Assembly: GCA_041691815.1 (NCBI GenBank)
Contig: JBEPTZ010000028.1
Span: 1 to 40,516 of the forward strand
Direction of reading: 5' to 3'
Source of the DNA: 70-18 sp041691815
GTDB taxonomy: Bacteria > Pseudomonadota > Alphaproteobacteria > Acetobacterales > Acetobacteraceae
DNA length: 40,516 nucleotides
A program made the translations under genes and the position numbers. Every line of letters begins with the position of its first letter. The first letter of the stretch is position 1. Of this stretch, positions 9,194-17,749 are shown in pieces. Under the pieces are notes generated by a model. The model made no database searches. It was not told the DNA's origin and saw nothing but the letters and a program-made list of their open reading frames with translations.

Positions 9194-10513
9194 CTATTCC
9201 TTGTTCGGGCGCTGGGCGGCGCGGAAGGCGCGGGCGCGGTCGAGCTTGGTGTCCTGCCGGGCGCGGCCGAACGCCATCGCCTGCTCCGGCACCGCCTGGG
9301 TGATGGTGCTGCCGGCGGCGACGAAGGCCATCGCGCCGACCCGCACCGGGGCGACCAGTGTGGCGTTGGAGCCGATGAATGCGCCCTCGCCGATCACCGT
9401 GCGGTGCTTGGCGAAGCCGTCGTAATTGCAGGTGATGGTGCCGGCGCCGATATTGCTGGCGGCACCGATTTCGGCATCGCCGAGATAGCTGAGGTGGTTT
9501 GCCTTGGCGCCGTCGCCGAGGCTGGTTGCTTTCAATTCGACGAAATTGCCGACATGCGCGGCGCGGCCGATCGTGGTGCCCGGCCGCAGTCGCGCGAACG
9601 GGCCGATGATGGCGTTGGCGCCGATGCGGCAGCCCTCGATGTGGCAGAAGGCGCGGATTTCGGCGCCGGTCTCCACCGTGACGCCCGGGCCGAACACCAC
9701 GTTTGGGCCGATGCTGACGTCGGGCGCGAACACCGTGTCGGCGGACAGGAACACCGTCTCCGGCGCGGTCATGGTGACGCCGGCGTCCATCGCCGCCAGC
9801 CGCAGGATCGCCTGCACGGCGGCTTCCGCATCGGCCAGTTCGGCGCGGGAGTTGATGCCGCGCAGTTCGGCCTCCGGCGCTTCCACCGCCGCCACCTGGC
9901 GGCCGGCGGCGCGGGCCAGGGCGACCAGGTCGGTGAGGTAGTATTCGTGTTTGGCATTGTGGTTGCTGACGGCGGCGAGCCAGGTGAGCATGTCGGCGGC
10001 CGCACCGCACAGCACGCCGGCGTTGCACAGCGGGGTGGCGCGCTCGGCGGGCGTTGCCTCGGCATACTCCACGATCCGCTCGACGATGCCGTCCCGCGCC
10101 AGCACGCGCCCGTAGCGGGCGGGGTCGGCCGGGCGCATCGCCAGCAAAGCCAGCCCGACATCACCAGCCAGCCGACGATCCAGCAGGCGTCGCAGGGTGG
10201 CGGCCGAAATCAGCGGGTTGTCGGCGTAGAGCACCGCGACCTCGCCGTCGCCGAACAGGCTTGCCGCCTGCAAAGCGGCGTGCGCGGTGCCCAGGCGTTC
10301 GGCCTGCACCACGGCCTGATGCGGCGCGGCGGCGGCTTCCAGCGCCGGCATGTCGGGGCCGACCACCACCACCACGCGGTCGAACACCGCCTCGCAACTG
10401 GCGATCAGGTGGCGCAGCATCGGGCGGCCGGCGATCGGGTGCAGCGCCTTGGGGATCGCGGACTTCATCCTGGTGCCGAAGCCGGCGGCAAGAATCACGG
10501 CGGTGGCTGGCAT
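9194..10513 (-). CDS. glmU: Bifunctional GlmU: GlcN-1-P acetyltransferase / GlcNAc-1-P uridyltransferase
   Basis: Catalyses the last two steps to UDP-N-acetylglucosamine. The 439-aa protein has an N-terminal pyrophosphorylase domain (about 1-225: LAAGFGTRMKSAIPKALHPIAGRPM, LGTAHAAL, YADNPLI, CNAGVL, NHNAKHEYYLTDLVALA) and a C-terminal left-handed beta-helix of hexapeptide repeats (about 245-425: IGPFARLRPGT, VGNFVELKAT, NHLSYLGDAEIG, GAGTITCNYDGFAKHRT, FIGSNATLVAPV). I chose ATG 10513 because homology begins at MPATAVILAAG and a good -35 hexamer at 10572-10577 would put the transcript start near an alternative ATG at 10546. It is translated just ahead of glmS (4-bp gap). Confidence 0.95.
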   Translation of the reverse strand: MPATAVILAAGFGTRMKSAIPKALHPIAGRPMLRHLIASCEAVFDRVVVVVGPDMPALEAAAAPHQAVVQAERLGTAHAALQAASLFGDGEVAVLYADNPLISAATLRRLLDRRLAGDVGLALLAMRPADPARYGRVLARDGIVERIVEYAEATPAERATPLCNAGVLCGAAADMLTWLAAVSNHNAKHEYYLTDLVALARAAGRQVAAVEAPEAELRGINSRAELADAEAAVQAILRLAAMDAGVTMTAPETVFLSADTVFAPDVSIGPNVVFGPGVTVETGAEIRAFCHIEGCRIGANAIIGPFARLRPGTTIGRAAHVGNFVELKATSLGDGAKANHLSYLGDAEIGAASNIGAGTITCNYDGFAKHRTVIGEGAFIGSNATLVAPVRVGAMAFVAAGSTITQAVPEQAMAFGRARQDTKLDRARAFRAAQRPNKE

Positions 10514-10548
10514 GGGGTTCCCGAAGCTGACGGATTGGCGCTCCATCC

Positions 10549-10577
10549 GAGTAGCGGTGCAAGGCAGGGCATGTCAA
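10549..10577 (-). promoter_or_regulatory. Candidate sigma-70 promoter of glmU-glmS
   Basis: On the minus strand a perfect TTGACA (10577-10572) is followed after exactly 17 bp by CTACTC (10554-10549), a partial match to the alphaproteobacterial -10. Transcription would start near 10542, about 30 nt before the chosen glmU ATG. The -35 is exact; the -10 is weak, so the call is moderate. Confidence 0.45.
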
Positions 10578-10629
10578 AGGCTTGCCGATCACCTTTGATT
10601 TCCTGATGCTACCCGAGGGGCCTGAAGCG

Positions 10630-11295
10630 ATGACACCGCGTACACTGGTATTCGATCTCGACGGCACGCTGGTGGATTCGGTGCCCGATCTGGCGGCGGC
10701 GCTGAACCACCTGATGGCGGCGCGCGGCCTGGCAACGTTCAGCCTCCCAGAGGTGACCAGCTTCGTCGGTGACGGCGTCGCCGCCCTGGTGCAGCGCGGC
10801 TTCGCGGCACGCGGCGCGGCGCAGGACGCGGCAGCGCTGGCCGAGTTCAATGCCGACTACAACGCCCACGCGGCCGACCGCACCGTCCCCTTCCCCGACG
10901 TGCCGGAAACCCTGGCGCTGCTGGCCGCCTCCGGCTGGCGCATGGCGGTCTGCACCAACAAACCCGAAGCACCGGCCCGCAGCCTGCTCGCCGATCTCGG
11001 CCTCGCGCAATTCTTCGCGGCGGTCGGCGGCGGCGATAGCTTCCCGGTGCGCAAGCCCGACCCGGCACACCTGCTGGCCACCCTGGCGGCAGCCGGCGGC
11101 GAGCCGGAGCGCGCGGTGATGGTGGGTGACCACCATAACGATATCAACGCCGCCACCGCCGCCGGCCTGCCCTCGATCCTGGCGGGCTGGGGCTATACGC
11201 CGGGCGTGCAAGGGGCCACGGCAATTGCACGGGGGTTCAGGGATATTCCGGCGATTGCAGAAAAGCTTATAGAAAAGGAAGCAGCGCTTTTTTGA
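10630..11295 (+). CDS. gph: Phosphoglycolate phosphatase (HAD superfamily)
   Basis: Dephosphorylates 2-phosphoglycolate arising from DNA repair or oxygenase side reactions. The 221-aa HAD hydrolase has motif I FDLDGTLVDS (nucleophile and acid Asp), a helical cap (LPEVTSFVGDGVAALVQRGF), motif II CTNKPE, motif III lysine in RKPDPAHL, and motif IV MVGDHHNDINAA. Usual Gph reads GDSxxD; the GDHHND variant keeps the two metal-binding Asp. ATG 10630 has GAGGGG about 10 nt upstream and begins the conserved segment. It is divergent from glmU. The last codons (GCG CTT TTT TGA) lie inside the left hairpin of repeat copy B, so the element supplies the C-terminus and stop codon. Confidence 0.88.
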   Translation: MTPRTLVFDLDGTLVDSVPDLAAALNHLMAARGLATFSLPEVTSFVGDGVAALVQRGFAARGAAQDAAALAEFNADYNAHAADRTVPFPDVPETLALLAASGWRMAVCTNKPEAPARSLLADLGLAQFFAAVGGGDSFPVRKPDPAHLLATLAAAGGEPERAVMVGDHHNDINAATAAGLPSILAGWGYTPGVQGATAIARGFRDIPAIAEKLIEKEAALF

Positions 11296-11410
11296 AAAAA
11301 AGCGCGCAAAAAACTTTTTTATCCGCCTTGCAACAGTGGTGCTGCGGAGACTCCCGAGGCTCCAAAACGGATAGAAAGTTTTTTTGTTTCCTTTTGTTCA
11401 CAAAAAGAAG
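11284..11410 (+). repeat. Double-hairpin intergenic element, copy B (subfamily I)
   Basis: The left hairpin is GCGCTTTTTT-GA-AAAAAAGCGC (11284-11305) and the right hairpin (11387-11410) is the CTTC...GAAG form with two mismatches in its left arm. The inner repeat runs AAAAAACTTTTTTATCC to GGATAGAAAGTTTTTTT around a core that starts CGCCTTGCAACAG. The left stem has GCGC instead of the usual GTTC/GAAC yet still pairs perfectly, a compensatory change. It overlaps the 3' end of gph and ends 3 bp before the convergent zwf stop. Confidence 0.85.
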
Positions 11411-11413
11411 ACC

Positions 11414-12934
11414 TTACTTCCCTATAGGCCGCCAGGCCTGGCCGGCGATCAACTGATCTGCTGTCGTTGGGCCTTGCGAGCCGGCCTTATAGGTAACGAT
11501 GCCGTCCGGCGCGGTGCGCCAGGCGTCCAGCACCGGCTGCACAGCGCGCCAGTTCTGCGTCACCATGTCGGTGCTGCGAAACTGGGTTTGGTCGCCGGTC
11601 ATCACGTCGTGCAGCAGGGTTTCGTAGCCGATATTGGGCAGCGGCTTGAACCAGTCGGTGTAGTGGAATTGCAGGCCGACCGGCGCCAGGGTTTCTTCCG
11701 CGCCCGGCGCCCGCACATCAAACTGCAGCGCCACGCCTTCCTGCGGTTGCAGCGACAGCACCAGCCAGTTGGCCGGCGGGTGCTGTTGCACCGCGCGGGG
11801 CAGGGCGCCGAGCGATGGGGTGCGAAAGCGGATGGCGATCTCGGTCATCCGCGCCGCCAGCCGCTTGCCGGTGCGCAGGAAGAACGGCACCCCCTGCCAG
11901 CGCGGGGTGTCGATTTCCAGCCGCAGCGCCACGTAGGTCTCGGTGGTGGAATCGGCGGCGACGTTCGGCTCGGCGCGATAGGCCTGGCCGGCGGGGCCCT
12001 CGGCGTATTGCGCGCGCACCGCGTCGGCCGGCTGGATGGTGCGCACGGCGCCGAACAGCTCCTGCTTGCGGGCGCGGATGCCGTCTGGCGTATGCGCGGC
12101 GGGCGGTTCCATCGCCACCATCGCCAGCAGCTCGAACAGATGGTTGGGGATCATGTCGCGCAGTGCGCCGGTGCGTTCGTAGAAGCTGCCGCGATGCTCG
12201 ACGCCGAGGGTTTCGGCCACGGTGATCTGCACGTGGTCGATATTGGCGCGGTTCCACAGCGGCTCGAATATCGCGTTGGCGAAGCGCAGGGCAAGGATGT
12301 TGCGCACCGGCGCCTTGCCGAGGAAATGGTCGATGCGGAAGGTCTGCTCTTCGCGCAGCACCTTCAGCAGGTCTTCGTTGAGCGCCGCGGCCGAGGCGGA
12401 ATCGTGGCCGAACGGCTTTTCCACCACCACGCGGCGCCAGGGGCCACCCTGCTCCGTGGTGACCAGCCCGGCCTTGCCGAGCTGGGTGGCGATCGGGGCG
12501 AAGAAGCGGTCGGCGACGGCGAAGTAGAACAGCCGGTTGCCCCTGGTGTCGGCGTGCTTCTTCGGTTTGGTTTCGATGGTTTCCAGTTGCTTGCCGAGCG
12601 CCTGGTAGCAGGCGGAGTCGGTGAAGTCGCCTTGCAGGTATTGCATGCGAGCGGCCAGCCGCTTCCAGACGGTGTCGTCGATCTTGGCCAGATGGCCCTC
12701 GCCGGTGCCGTGGGTGGCTTCGTCGAGCATTTCGCGCAGCGAGGCGACCCAGTCGGCGGTGGAGCGCTTGGCGATGTCGACGCCGAGCAGCACGAAATCA
12801 TCGGGCAGCAGGCCGGTGGCGGTGAGGTTGTAGAGGGCGGGCACCACAAGGCGTTTGGTGAGGTCGCCGCTGGCGCCGAACAGCACCATGCAGCACGGGT
12901 CGCCGGGCTGGACGGTGGGGGTTGGCGCCGCCAT
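11414..12934 (-). CDS. zwf: Glucose-6-phosphate 1-dehydrogenase
   Basis: Oxidises glucose-6-phosphate to 6-phosphogluconolactone with NAD(P)+, opening the pentose phosphate and Entner-Doudoroff routes. The 506-aa protein has the nucleotide-binding FGASGDLTKRLVVPALYNL, the VVEKPFGHD segment, the active-site signature FRIDHFLGK, WNRANIDHVQITVAETLGVEHRG in two conserved pieces, and FFLRTGKRLAARMTEIAIRF. Length and residues are normal. Its ATG overlaps the stop of the glucokinase gene (TGATG at 12932-12936), so the enzyme that makes glucose-6-phosphate and the one that consumes it are translationally coupled. ATG 12934 follows that overlap; a start at 12979 would run back into the upstream gene. 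Downstream it is convergent with gph across repeat copy B. Confidence 0.95.
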   Translation of the reverse strand: MAAPTPTVQPGDPCCMVLFGASGDLTKRLVVPALYNLTATGLLPDDFVLLGVDIAKRSTADWVASLREMLDEATHGTGEGHLAKIDDTVWKRLAARMQYLQGDFTDSACYQALGKQLETIETKPKKHADTRGNRLFYFAVADRFFAPIATQLGKAGLVTTEQGGPWRRVVVEKPFGHDSASAAALNEDLLKVLREEQTFRIDHFLGKAPVRNILALRFANAIFEPLWNRANIDHVQITVAETLGVEHRGSFYERTGALRDMIPNHLFELLAMVAMEPPAAHTPDGIRARKQELFGAVRTIQPADAVRAQYAEGPAGQAYRAEPNVAADSTTETYVALRLEIDTPRWQGVPFFLRTGKRLAARMTEIAIRFRTPSLGALPRAVQQHPPANWLVLSLQPQEGVALQFDVRAPGAEETLAPVGLQFHYTDWFKPLPNIGYETLLHDVMTGDQTQFRSTDMVTQNWRAVQPVLDAWRTAPDGIVTYKAGSQGPTTADQLIAGQAWRPIGK

Positions 12935-13680
12935 CAGGCCTGGTCCGCCGTGGTGTCGGGCTTCGGGAAGCCGTTCCATAGCCGCACGCCGCCGAGGATG
13001 CCGGTTTCGTTGGAGACCAGGTGCACGTCGGCCGGCAGCGGGAAATCGATCAGCCTGGCGTTGCCGCCGCCGATATACAGCATGTCGAAATTGATCAGCG
13101 CGCGCAGCTTGGCGATGACCTTCTGCACCCGGCGGTTCCAGCGCTGGCGGCCTTTCTTCTCCAGCGCCTTCTCGCCAACGTATTCGTCGTAGCTCTTGTT
13201 GTTGTGCGCGGTGTGACGGCCGAGCTCGAACTGCACGCCGGGTTCGCCGTCACGGAACACCGCGAAGCCCATGCCGGTGCCGAGCGTGATGGCGCATTCC
13301 AGGCCGCGGCCGGAGATCGCGCCGAGGCCCTGCACCGTGGCGTCGTTGGCCATGCGCACCGGGCGGCCGAGGCGTTCGGAGAGCAGCTTGGGCAGCGGCA
13401 CGCGTTGCCAGACGCCGCCGAGATTGGGGGCGGTCAGCACCAGGTCGTCGCGCAACGCGCCGGGGAAGCCGATCGCCACGCGGGGGGCGGCTGGCAGCGG
13501 TTCGACCAGCTTGGCGATGGCGTCGACCAGCGCGTCGGGGCCTTGGCCGACCGGGGTGTCCACCTTGACCGACTCGCCGCGCATGGTGCCGTCGGGGGCG
13601 ACGACGGCGGCTTTCACATGGCTGCCGCCGATGTCGATGCACAGGACCGAGGCTGCGGCGGAGGCGGAGCGGCGGGGCAT
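12934..13680 (-). CDS. ppgK: Polyphosphate glucokinase-like ROK kinase
   Basis: Phosphorylates glucose, probably with polyphosphate and perhaps ATP. The 248-aa protein has the phosphate-1 motif LCIDIGGSHVKAAVV, GFPGALRDDLVLTAPNLGGVW, the catalytic ND in RMANDATVQGLG, phosphate-2 ITLGTGMGFAVF, then FELGRHTAHN, KSYDEYVGEKALEKKGRQRWNRRV and MLYIGGGNARLI. The KSYDEYVG...RWNRRV block and the length match PPGK rather than classical ROK repressors or Glk; no DNA-binding domain or ROK zinc motif is seen. ATG 13680 has AAGGA 7 nt upstream. It lies 40 bp downstream of opgH and overlaps zwf by TGATG. Phosphoryl donor choice is inferred from family resemblance. Confidence 0.85.
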   Translation of the reverse strand: MPRRSASAAASVLCIDIGGSHVKAAVVAPDGTMRGESVKVDTPVGQGPDALVDAIAKLVEPLPAAPRVAIGFPGALRDDLVLTAPNLGGVWQRVPLPKLLSERLGRPVRMANDATVQGLGAISGRGLECAITLGTGMGFAVFRDGEPGVQFELGRHTAHNNKSYDEYVGEKALEKKGRQRWNRRVQKVIAKLRALINFDMLYIGGGNARLIDFPLPADVHLVSNETGILGGVRLWNGFPKPDTTADQA

Positions 13681-13720
13681 GAAGCGTCCTTTCGGGGCCG
13701 GCCGCGATACGCCGGGCGCA

Positions 13721-15394
13721 TCACGGCGTCGGCGGCGGGCGGGCGCATGACTGGGCCATGGCGGCGCCCGGAGCGGGCGTCGTCTCTTCGGGTATCTGTG
13801 TCAAATGGTGACTTTGCAGTGCGGTGGCAAGGCATTGGCTGCTGGTGGCGACGGCGAGCGGGGCGGCCAGCAGCAGGCCGCCGGCGAATGGCAGTGCCCA
13901 GAGCACGGCATTCCAGGAACCCTGGGCGAGCAGCGCGAACACCGCGAGGCCGAACAGCGTGTGCGGCCAGAACAGGCCGAGCGCCTCGCCCCAGCCGACG
14001 CCGCGGGGGCCGCGGTTCTGCGGCAGCCAGCCGGGTTTTGCGCCGAGCAGGTGCCGGGCCATGGTCCAGCTGCGGTGGAAGGCGGTGATCGGGTCGAGCA
14101 GGGTGGTGAACAGGATTTCCGCCGCCGCGCCGAGGGCGAAGCGGGGGCGGCCGCCATAGCCTGCGGCGCGGCGGGTGGAGAGCAGGATTTCCGCGTAGCC
14201 GAGCAGTTTCGGGCTGTGGACGGCGAGGGCGGCGGCCAGCAGCAGGCTGGCTGTCGCGGCGTGGGCGCCGGTGGCTGCGAGGATCGCGGTCAGCGCCAGG
14301 ATGGCGGTCAGGGCCGGGGCGACGGCGAACATCAGCATCGCCTGCGCCAGTTGCCAGCGACCCATCGGGCGCAGGCCGGGGCGGGCGATCAGGTGGCGGT
14401 ATTGCAGGTTGCCGGCCAGCCAGCGGGCGTCGCGGTGCAGGAATTCCGGCAGCGCCGGGGGGTTGGACTCCTGCGAGCCGTCTTCGCCGGGCCAGACGCA
14501 GACGCCCCAGCCGGCGGCGCGCAGCAGGGCGGCTTCGAGCTGGTCGTGCGAGAGGATGGTGCTGCCGTCGGGCAGCGGCGCGAGGCGGCAATGGGCGCGG
14601 AACGGGGCGATGCGCAGGATGGCGTTGTGGCCCCAGTACGGGCCTTCGTCGCCCTGCCACCAGGCCTGGCCGGTGGCCCAGACCCGCATGCCGGCGCGCA
14701 TGCCGAACTGGAACAGGCGGGGGAAGGCGGCGTCGGTCGGGCGGCCGACCACCAGATGCTGCACGATGCCCATCCGCGGCGCCGCTTGCATGATGCGCAC
14801 CAGACGCAGCACGGCGTCGGCGGACATCTCGGAATCGGCGTCCAACATCACCGCCAGCTCCAGGCCCTCGGCGTGGTTGTCGAGGAATTCCATCACATTG
14901 CCGGCCTTGAAGCCGGTGTTCTCGGTGCGGCGGCGGTAGCGCAGCGGGAACGGGAAGGCGGCGATGGCGGCTTGCTCGGCTTCGGCCAACGCCGGGTCGG
15001 CGGTGTCCGACAGGATCCAGGGGGTGAACCATTCGCCGGCGCCGGCCTGCGCCAGTCCGGCCAGCAGCCGGCCGAGTGGCGGCAGAACGGCTGCCATATC
15101 CTCGTGGCGGACCGTGACCAGCAGGGCGGTCCGGGTGTGGATGGCGGCGTCGGGATCGAAGGTGACCGGCAGCACGGCGCGCGGCGGGTCGGGCGCGAGC
15201 CGCAGCAGGAAGCCGGGCAGGGCGTTGCCGACGCAGACGCCGAACCACAACGCCACCGGCGTGAAGCAGAGCAGCAGCGCCAGCTTCACGACGCCCCAGC
15301 CGCCCGGCGCCAGCGCGTCGAACAGCAGCCAGAACAGCGCGACGGCGGTGAGCAGCGCCAGCCCGAAAAAGCCGGCCCGGCGCGGCAGCATCAT
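13721..15394 (-). CDS. opgH: Glucans biosynthesis glucosyltransferase H-like (OpgH/MdoH), short form
   Basis: Inner-membrane family 2 glycosyltransferase that polymerises UDP-glucose into osmoregulated periplasmic glucans. The 557-aa protein begins with two membrane helices (about 8-28 and 35-58). The cytoplasmic GT2 domain (about 85-345) shows RRRTENTGFKAGNVMEFL, the metal-binding MLDADSEM, WATGQAWWQGDEGPYWGHNA, LSHDQLEAALLRAAGW and the RW-AGNLQY product-site motif. Several C-terminal helices follow, with DPITAFHRSWTMARHLLGAKPGW. E. coli OpgH is about 850 aa, so this form lacks the long cytoplasmic N-terminus. No opgG partner is present nearby. Two adjacent ATGs (15394, 15391) start about 20 bp after the nrdJ stop, without an obvious ribosome site. 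Confidence in the family is high; the glucan product is inferred. Confidence 0.85.
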   Translation of the reverse strand: MMLPRRAGFFGLALLTAVALFWLLFDALAPGGWGVVKLALLLCFTPVALWFGVCVGNALPGFLLRLAPDPPRAVLPVTFDPDAAIHTRTALLVTVRHEDMAAVLPPLGRLLAGLAQAGAGEWFTPWILSDTADPALAEAEQAAIAAFPFPLRYRRRTENTGFKAGNVMEFLDNHAEGLELAVMLDADSEMSADAVLRLVRIMQAAPRMGIVQHLVVGRPTDAAFPRLFQFGMRAGMRVWATGQAWWQGDEGPYWGHNAILRIAPFRAHCRLAPLPDGSTILSHDQLEAALLRAAGWGVCVWPGEDGSQESNPPALPEFLHRDARWLAGNLQYRHLIARPGLRPMGRWQLAQAMLMFAVAPALTAILALTAILAATGAHAATASLLLAAALAVHSPKLLGYAEILLSTRRAAGYGGRPRFALGAAAEILFTTLLDPITAFHRSWTMARHLLGAKPGWLPQNRGPRGVGWGEALGLFWPHTLFGLAVFALLAQGSWNAVLWALPFAGGLLLAAPLAVATSSQCLATALQSHHLTQIPEETTPAPGAAMAQSCARPPPTP

Positions 15395-15413
15395 CGCGAT
15401 GGCGCGGTGGGGT

Positions 15414-17699
15414 TCAGATCGGGCACACCCCACTCTCGCAGCGCAGATGCTCCATGTCGATCTGCTCGTCGGTGCTCTGGTCGGAGATGCCGGCCACGAT
15501 GGTGGCGAAGGCGTCGGCCGACATCTCCTCCTCCGGCAGGTATTCGTAGCCGAGGCTCTGCTCGGGCCGGCTGGGCAGGATGGCGCAGCAGCGCACGCGC
15601 GGCTGTTCGGCCAGGACGATGGTGCGGAAATCCTTCAGCTCGTGCCGGTCGGTGAAGATTTTCAGCGTGTAGCTGATCTGGTTGCCGCGCTCGGCGCCGA
15701 TCCAGTGCTGCTCCAGCAGCCGCAGCCAGTGGTATTGCTCGACGGCACTGGCCTCGTAGGCGGTGACCCCGGCCTCGCCGACGCCGAGGCGCTCGATCAG
15801 CGGCACGGTGGGGAAGCCGACGATGCTCATGCCGGGGAAGCTGTTCAGCGCCCGCAGCGGGTAGCCGAGGGCGGCGTATTGCGCCAGCAGCGGGTCGGAG
15901 CCGGGCAGCCAGGCGCCATCCGCGTCGCGCGTGCCCTTGAACTGCACCCAGCGCAGATAATGCCGCCGCGCCGGCAGATGCGCGCCCTCGGTCAGCCCGA
16001 ACAGCTTGCTGGTGGTGCCGGCCGGCTTGATGGTGGTGACGGTGACCGGGTCGTTCTGGCCGAGTTCGGCGGCGTAGCGCGAGGCCTCCTCCTTGGCGGC
16101 GGTCGAAAGGCGGTCGAGCATCGCCCAGAACGGCGCCGCGCGGCTGCTGTCCAGCAGGTCGCGGAACGCCAATCCGAAGCGCATCCAGGCCCATTCGTGC
16201 AGGCCGGTGGGGCCGACGCCGATGCGGTTGGTGCGCTTGACCTCCTCGCCATACAGCGCGTCCATGCGGTTGGCGCGCAGCAGGAAGCGGACGCCGAGGC
16301 GCACCGCATCCTCCACCCGCGCGTCCCACAGTGCCACGGCGCCGTCGGGTGCCGCACCGGGGTCGAAGCTGTCGAACGGCAGCGGACAGGCCAGCAGCGG
16401 CGCGAAATCGGCGATCACGCAATAGCCGCCGGTGACGTGCAGGGTGATCTCGCCGCACGGGTTGGTGGTGACCGGGTAATGGGCGGCGGCGGCGCGGCGC
16501 GACAATTCGGCGAGCAGCGGCGCGGCCGGGCCGCAGCGATAGCGGCTGCCGCGGAAATCGCGGCCGTCCTCATACACCGGCTTCTGCCAGGCGGTGCCGG
16601 TGCGGTGGTCTTCCAGCCGGTCGGCGTTGATGAAGCCCGGCTCGCCGTTGAGCCAGGCGCAGGCGGTGGCCTCGTTGAAGATCGCCAGCGCCCTGGGCTC
16701 GCCGGCGCGCACGCCATTCCAGAACGCCTGATCGACCATCACCGAGTTGTTGGCGGTCCATTGGCCACCCTCGGTCTTCGCGCGGATGAAGCGCAGGATA
16801 TCGGGGTCGCGCCAGGATTTGGTGGCCATCCGCGCCGCGCGGCGGGCGCCGCCGACCTGGACCTCGACCGACAGGTGATGGTCGACCAGCATCGCCTGCT
16901 CCCACAGCGCGAGGCCAGGGGCGGTCTGCGCGGTGGCGATCATCTCGCGGATGCGGGCGAAGGCGCGCAGCAGCGACAGCGGGCCGGAAGCGGGGCGGTT
17001 CTGCATGCCGCGGATCGGGCTGCCGGAGGCGCGGATTTGCGAGAAGTCCAGCAGCACGGCGCGGTCGGCGCTGCCGGCGAAGGCCATCGACTCGACCAGT
17101 TCCACCGCCTCGGCCCAGCCCTCGCGGCTGTCGGCGATGGCGTGGCGGATGGCGCCTGCGGGCGCCGGGCGCAGCAGCGACTCGGGCGACTGCTCGCATT
17201 CCCTGGTCATATCGCCGAAATCGGGGTGCGTCGCATCGAGGTGGAAATACAGTTGCGGCGCCTGCGCCCAGTCCACTGCCATCAGCTCGTCGTCATAGGC
17301 CCGCCCGACGCCGGAGCCGTTCAGCAGCAGGTAGAACTTGGCGAAGCTGGCAATGGCGCTGGCGCAGTTGGTGAACACCTCCATGTTGCGGCTGGCTTGA
17401 TCGGCGTCGCCATGCTGCAGGTGTCGGCCGGAAGTCAGCAGCGCGCCGGTGGCGATGGCGTTGCGCAGATAGGCATGTTCGAGCAGCGAGACGGCGCTGT
17501 CCGGCGCCAGGCCGAGCGACAGGTTGCCGGTGGCCACGCGCGCGGCGACGCGGCCGAAATCTTCCTGGTCCTCGGGGCGGAACACGGTGCGGCGGGCCAC
17601 CGCGATGCCCATGCCGGGGTCCAGCGCGCGCGCCGCCAGCGGCGCTTCGCCGAACGAGGCGCCAGGGGTCCGCAATACGCTGGCCCGAAATCCATCCAT
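15414..17699 (-). CDS. nrdJ: Adenosylcobalamin-dependent (class II) ribonucleotide reductase, monomeric RTPR type
   Basis: Reduces ribonucleotides to deoxyribonucleotides using coenzyme B12, independent of oxygen. At 761 aa it has the size of the Lactobacillus-type monomeric triphosphate reductase rather than the longer alphaproteobacterial NrdJ. All five functional cysteines of that type can be placed: C112 in FTNCASA, thiyl-radical C415 in NPCGEI with E417, C427 in GGYCVIADF, and the C-terminal relay pair C754/C759 in RCESGVCPI. NGSGVG, RTNRIGVGPTGLHEW and TTIKPAGTTSKLFG are also conserved. I chose ATG 17699 because homology starts there; the frame stays open upstream to 17975 without conserved content. 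Two NrdR boxes lie just upstream (17719-17765). It leads the opgH-ppgK-zwf run. Confidence 0.93.
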   Translation of the reverse strand: MDGFRASVLRTPGASFGEAPLAARALDPGMGIAVARRTVFRPEDQEDFGRVAARVATGNLSLGLAPDSAVSLLEHAYLRNAIATGALLTSGRHLQHGDADQASRNMEVFTNCASAIASFAKFYLLLNGSGVGRAYDDELMAVDWAQAPQLYFHLDATHPDFGDMTRECEQSPESLLRPAPAGAIRHAIADSREGWAEAVELVESMAFAGSADRAVLLDFSQIRASGSPIRGMQNRPASGPLSLLRAFARIREMIATAQTAPGLALWEQAMLVDHHLSVEVQVGGARRAARMATKSWRDPDILRFIRAKTEGGQWTANNSVMVDQAFWNGVRAGEPRALAIFNEATACAWLNGEPGFINADRLEDHRTGTAWQKPVYEDGRDFRGSRYRCGPAAPLLAELSRRAAAAHYPVTTNPCGEITLHVTGGYCVIADFAPLLACPLPFDSFDPGAAPDGAVALWDARVEDAVRLGVRFLLRANRMDALYGEEVKRTNRIGVGPTGLHEWAWMRFGLAFRDLLDSSRAAPFWAMLDRLSTAAKEEASRYAAELGQNDPVTVTTIKPAGTTSKLFGLTEGAHLPARRHYLRWVQFKGTRDADGAWLPGSDPLLAQYAALGYPLRALNSFPGMSIVGFPTVPLIERLGVGEAGVTAYEASAVEQYHWLRLLEQHWIGAERGNQISYTLKIFTDRHELKDFRTIVLAEQPRVRCCAILPSRPEQSLGYEYLPEEEMSADAFATIVAGISDQSTDEQIDMEHLRCESGVCPI

Positions 17700-17718
17700 C
17701 CTCAATCCCCCATCTTGG

Positions 17719-17734
17719 ATACCATATATAGCAG
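17719..17734. promoter_or_regulatory. NrdR box 1 (gene-proximal) of nrdJ
   Basis: ATACCATATATAGCAG matches the central C-x-ATATAT-A-G pattern of the NrdR consensus (acaCwAtATaTwGtgt). On the minus strand it contains CTATAT at 17731-17726, a good alphaproteobacterial -10, so a bound repressor would cover the promoter. It is centred 31 bp from box 2. NrdR is the zinc-finger/ATP-cone repressor of ribonucleotide reductase genes. Confidence 0.75.
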
Positions 17735-17749
17735 GATAGGAGAGAAAGC

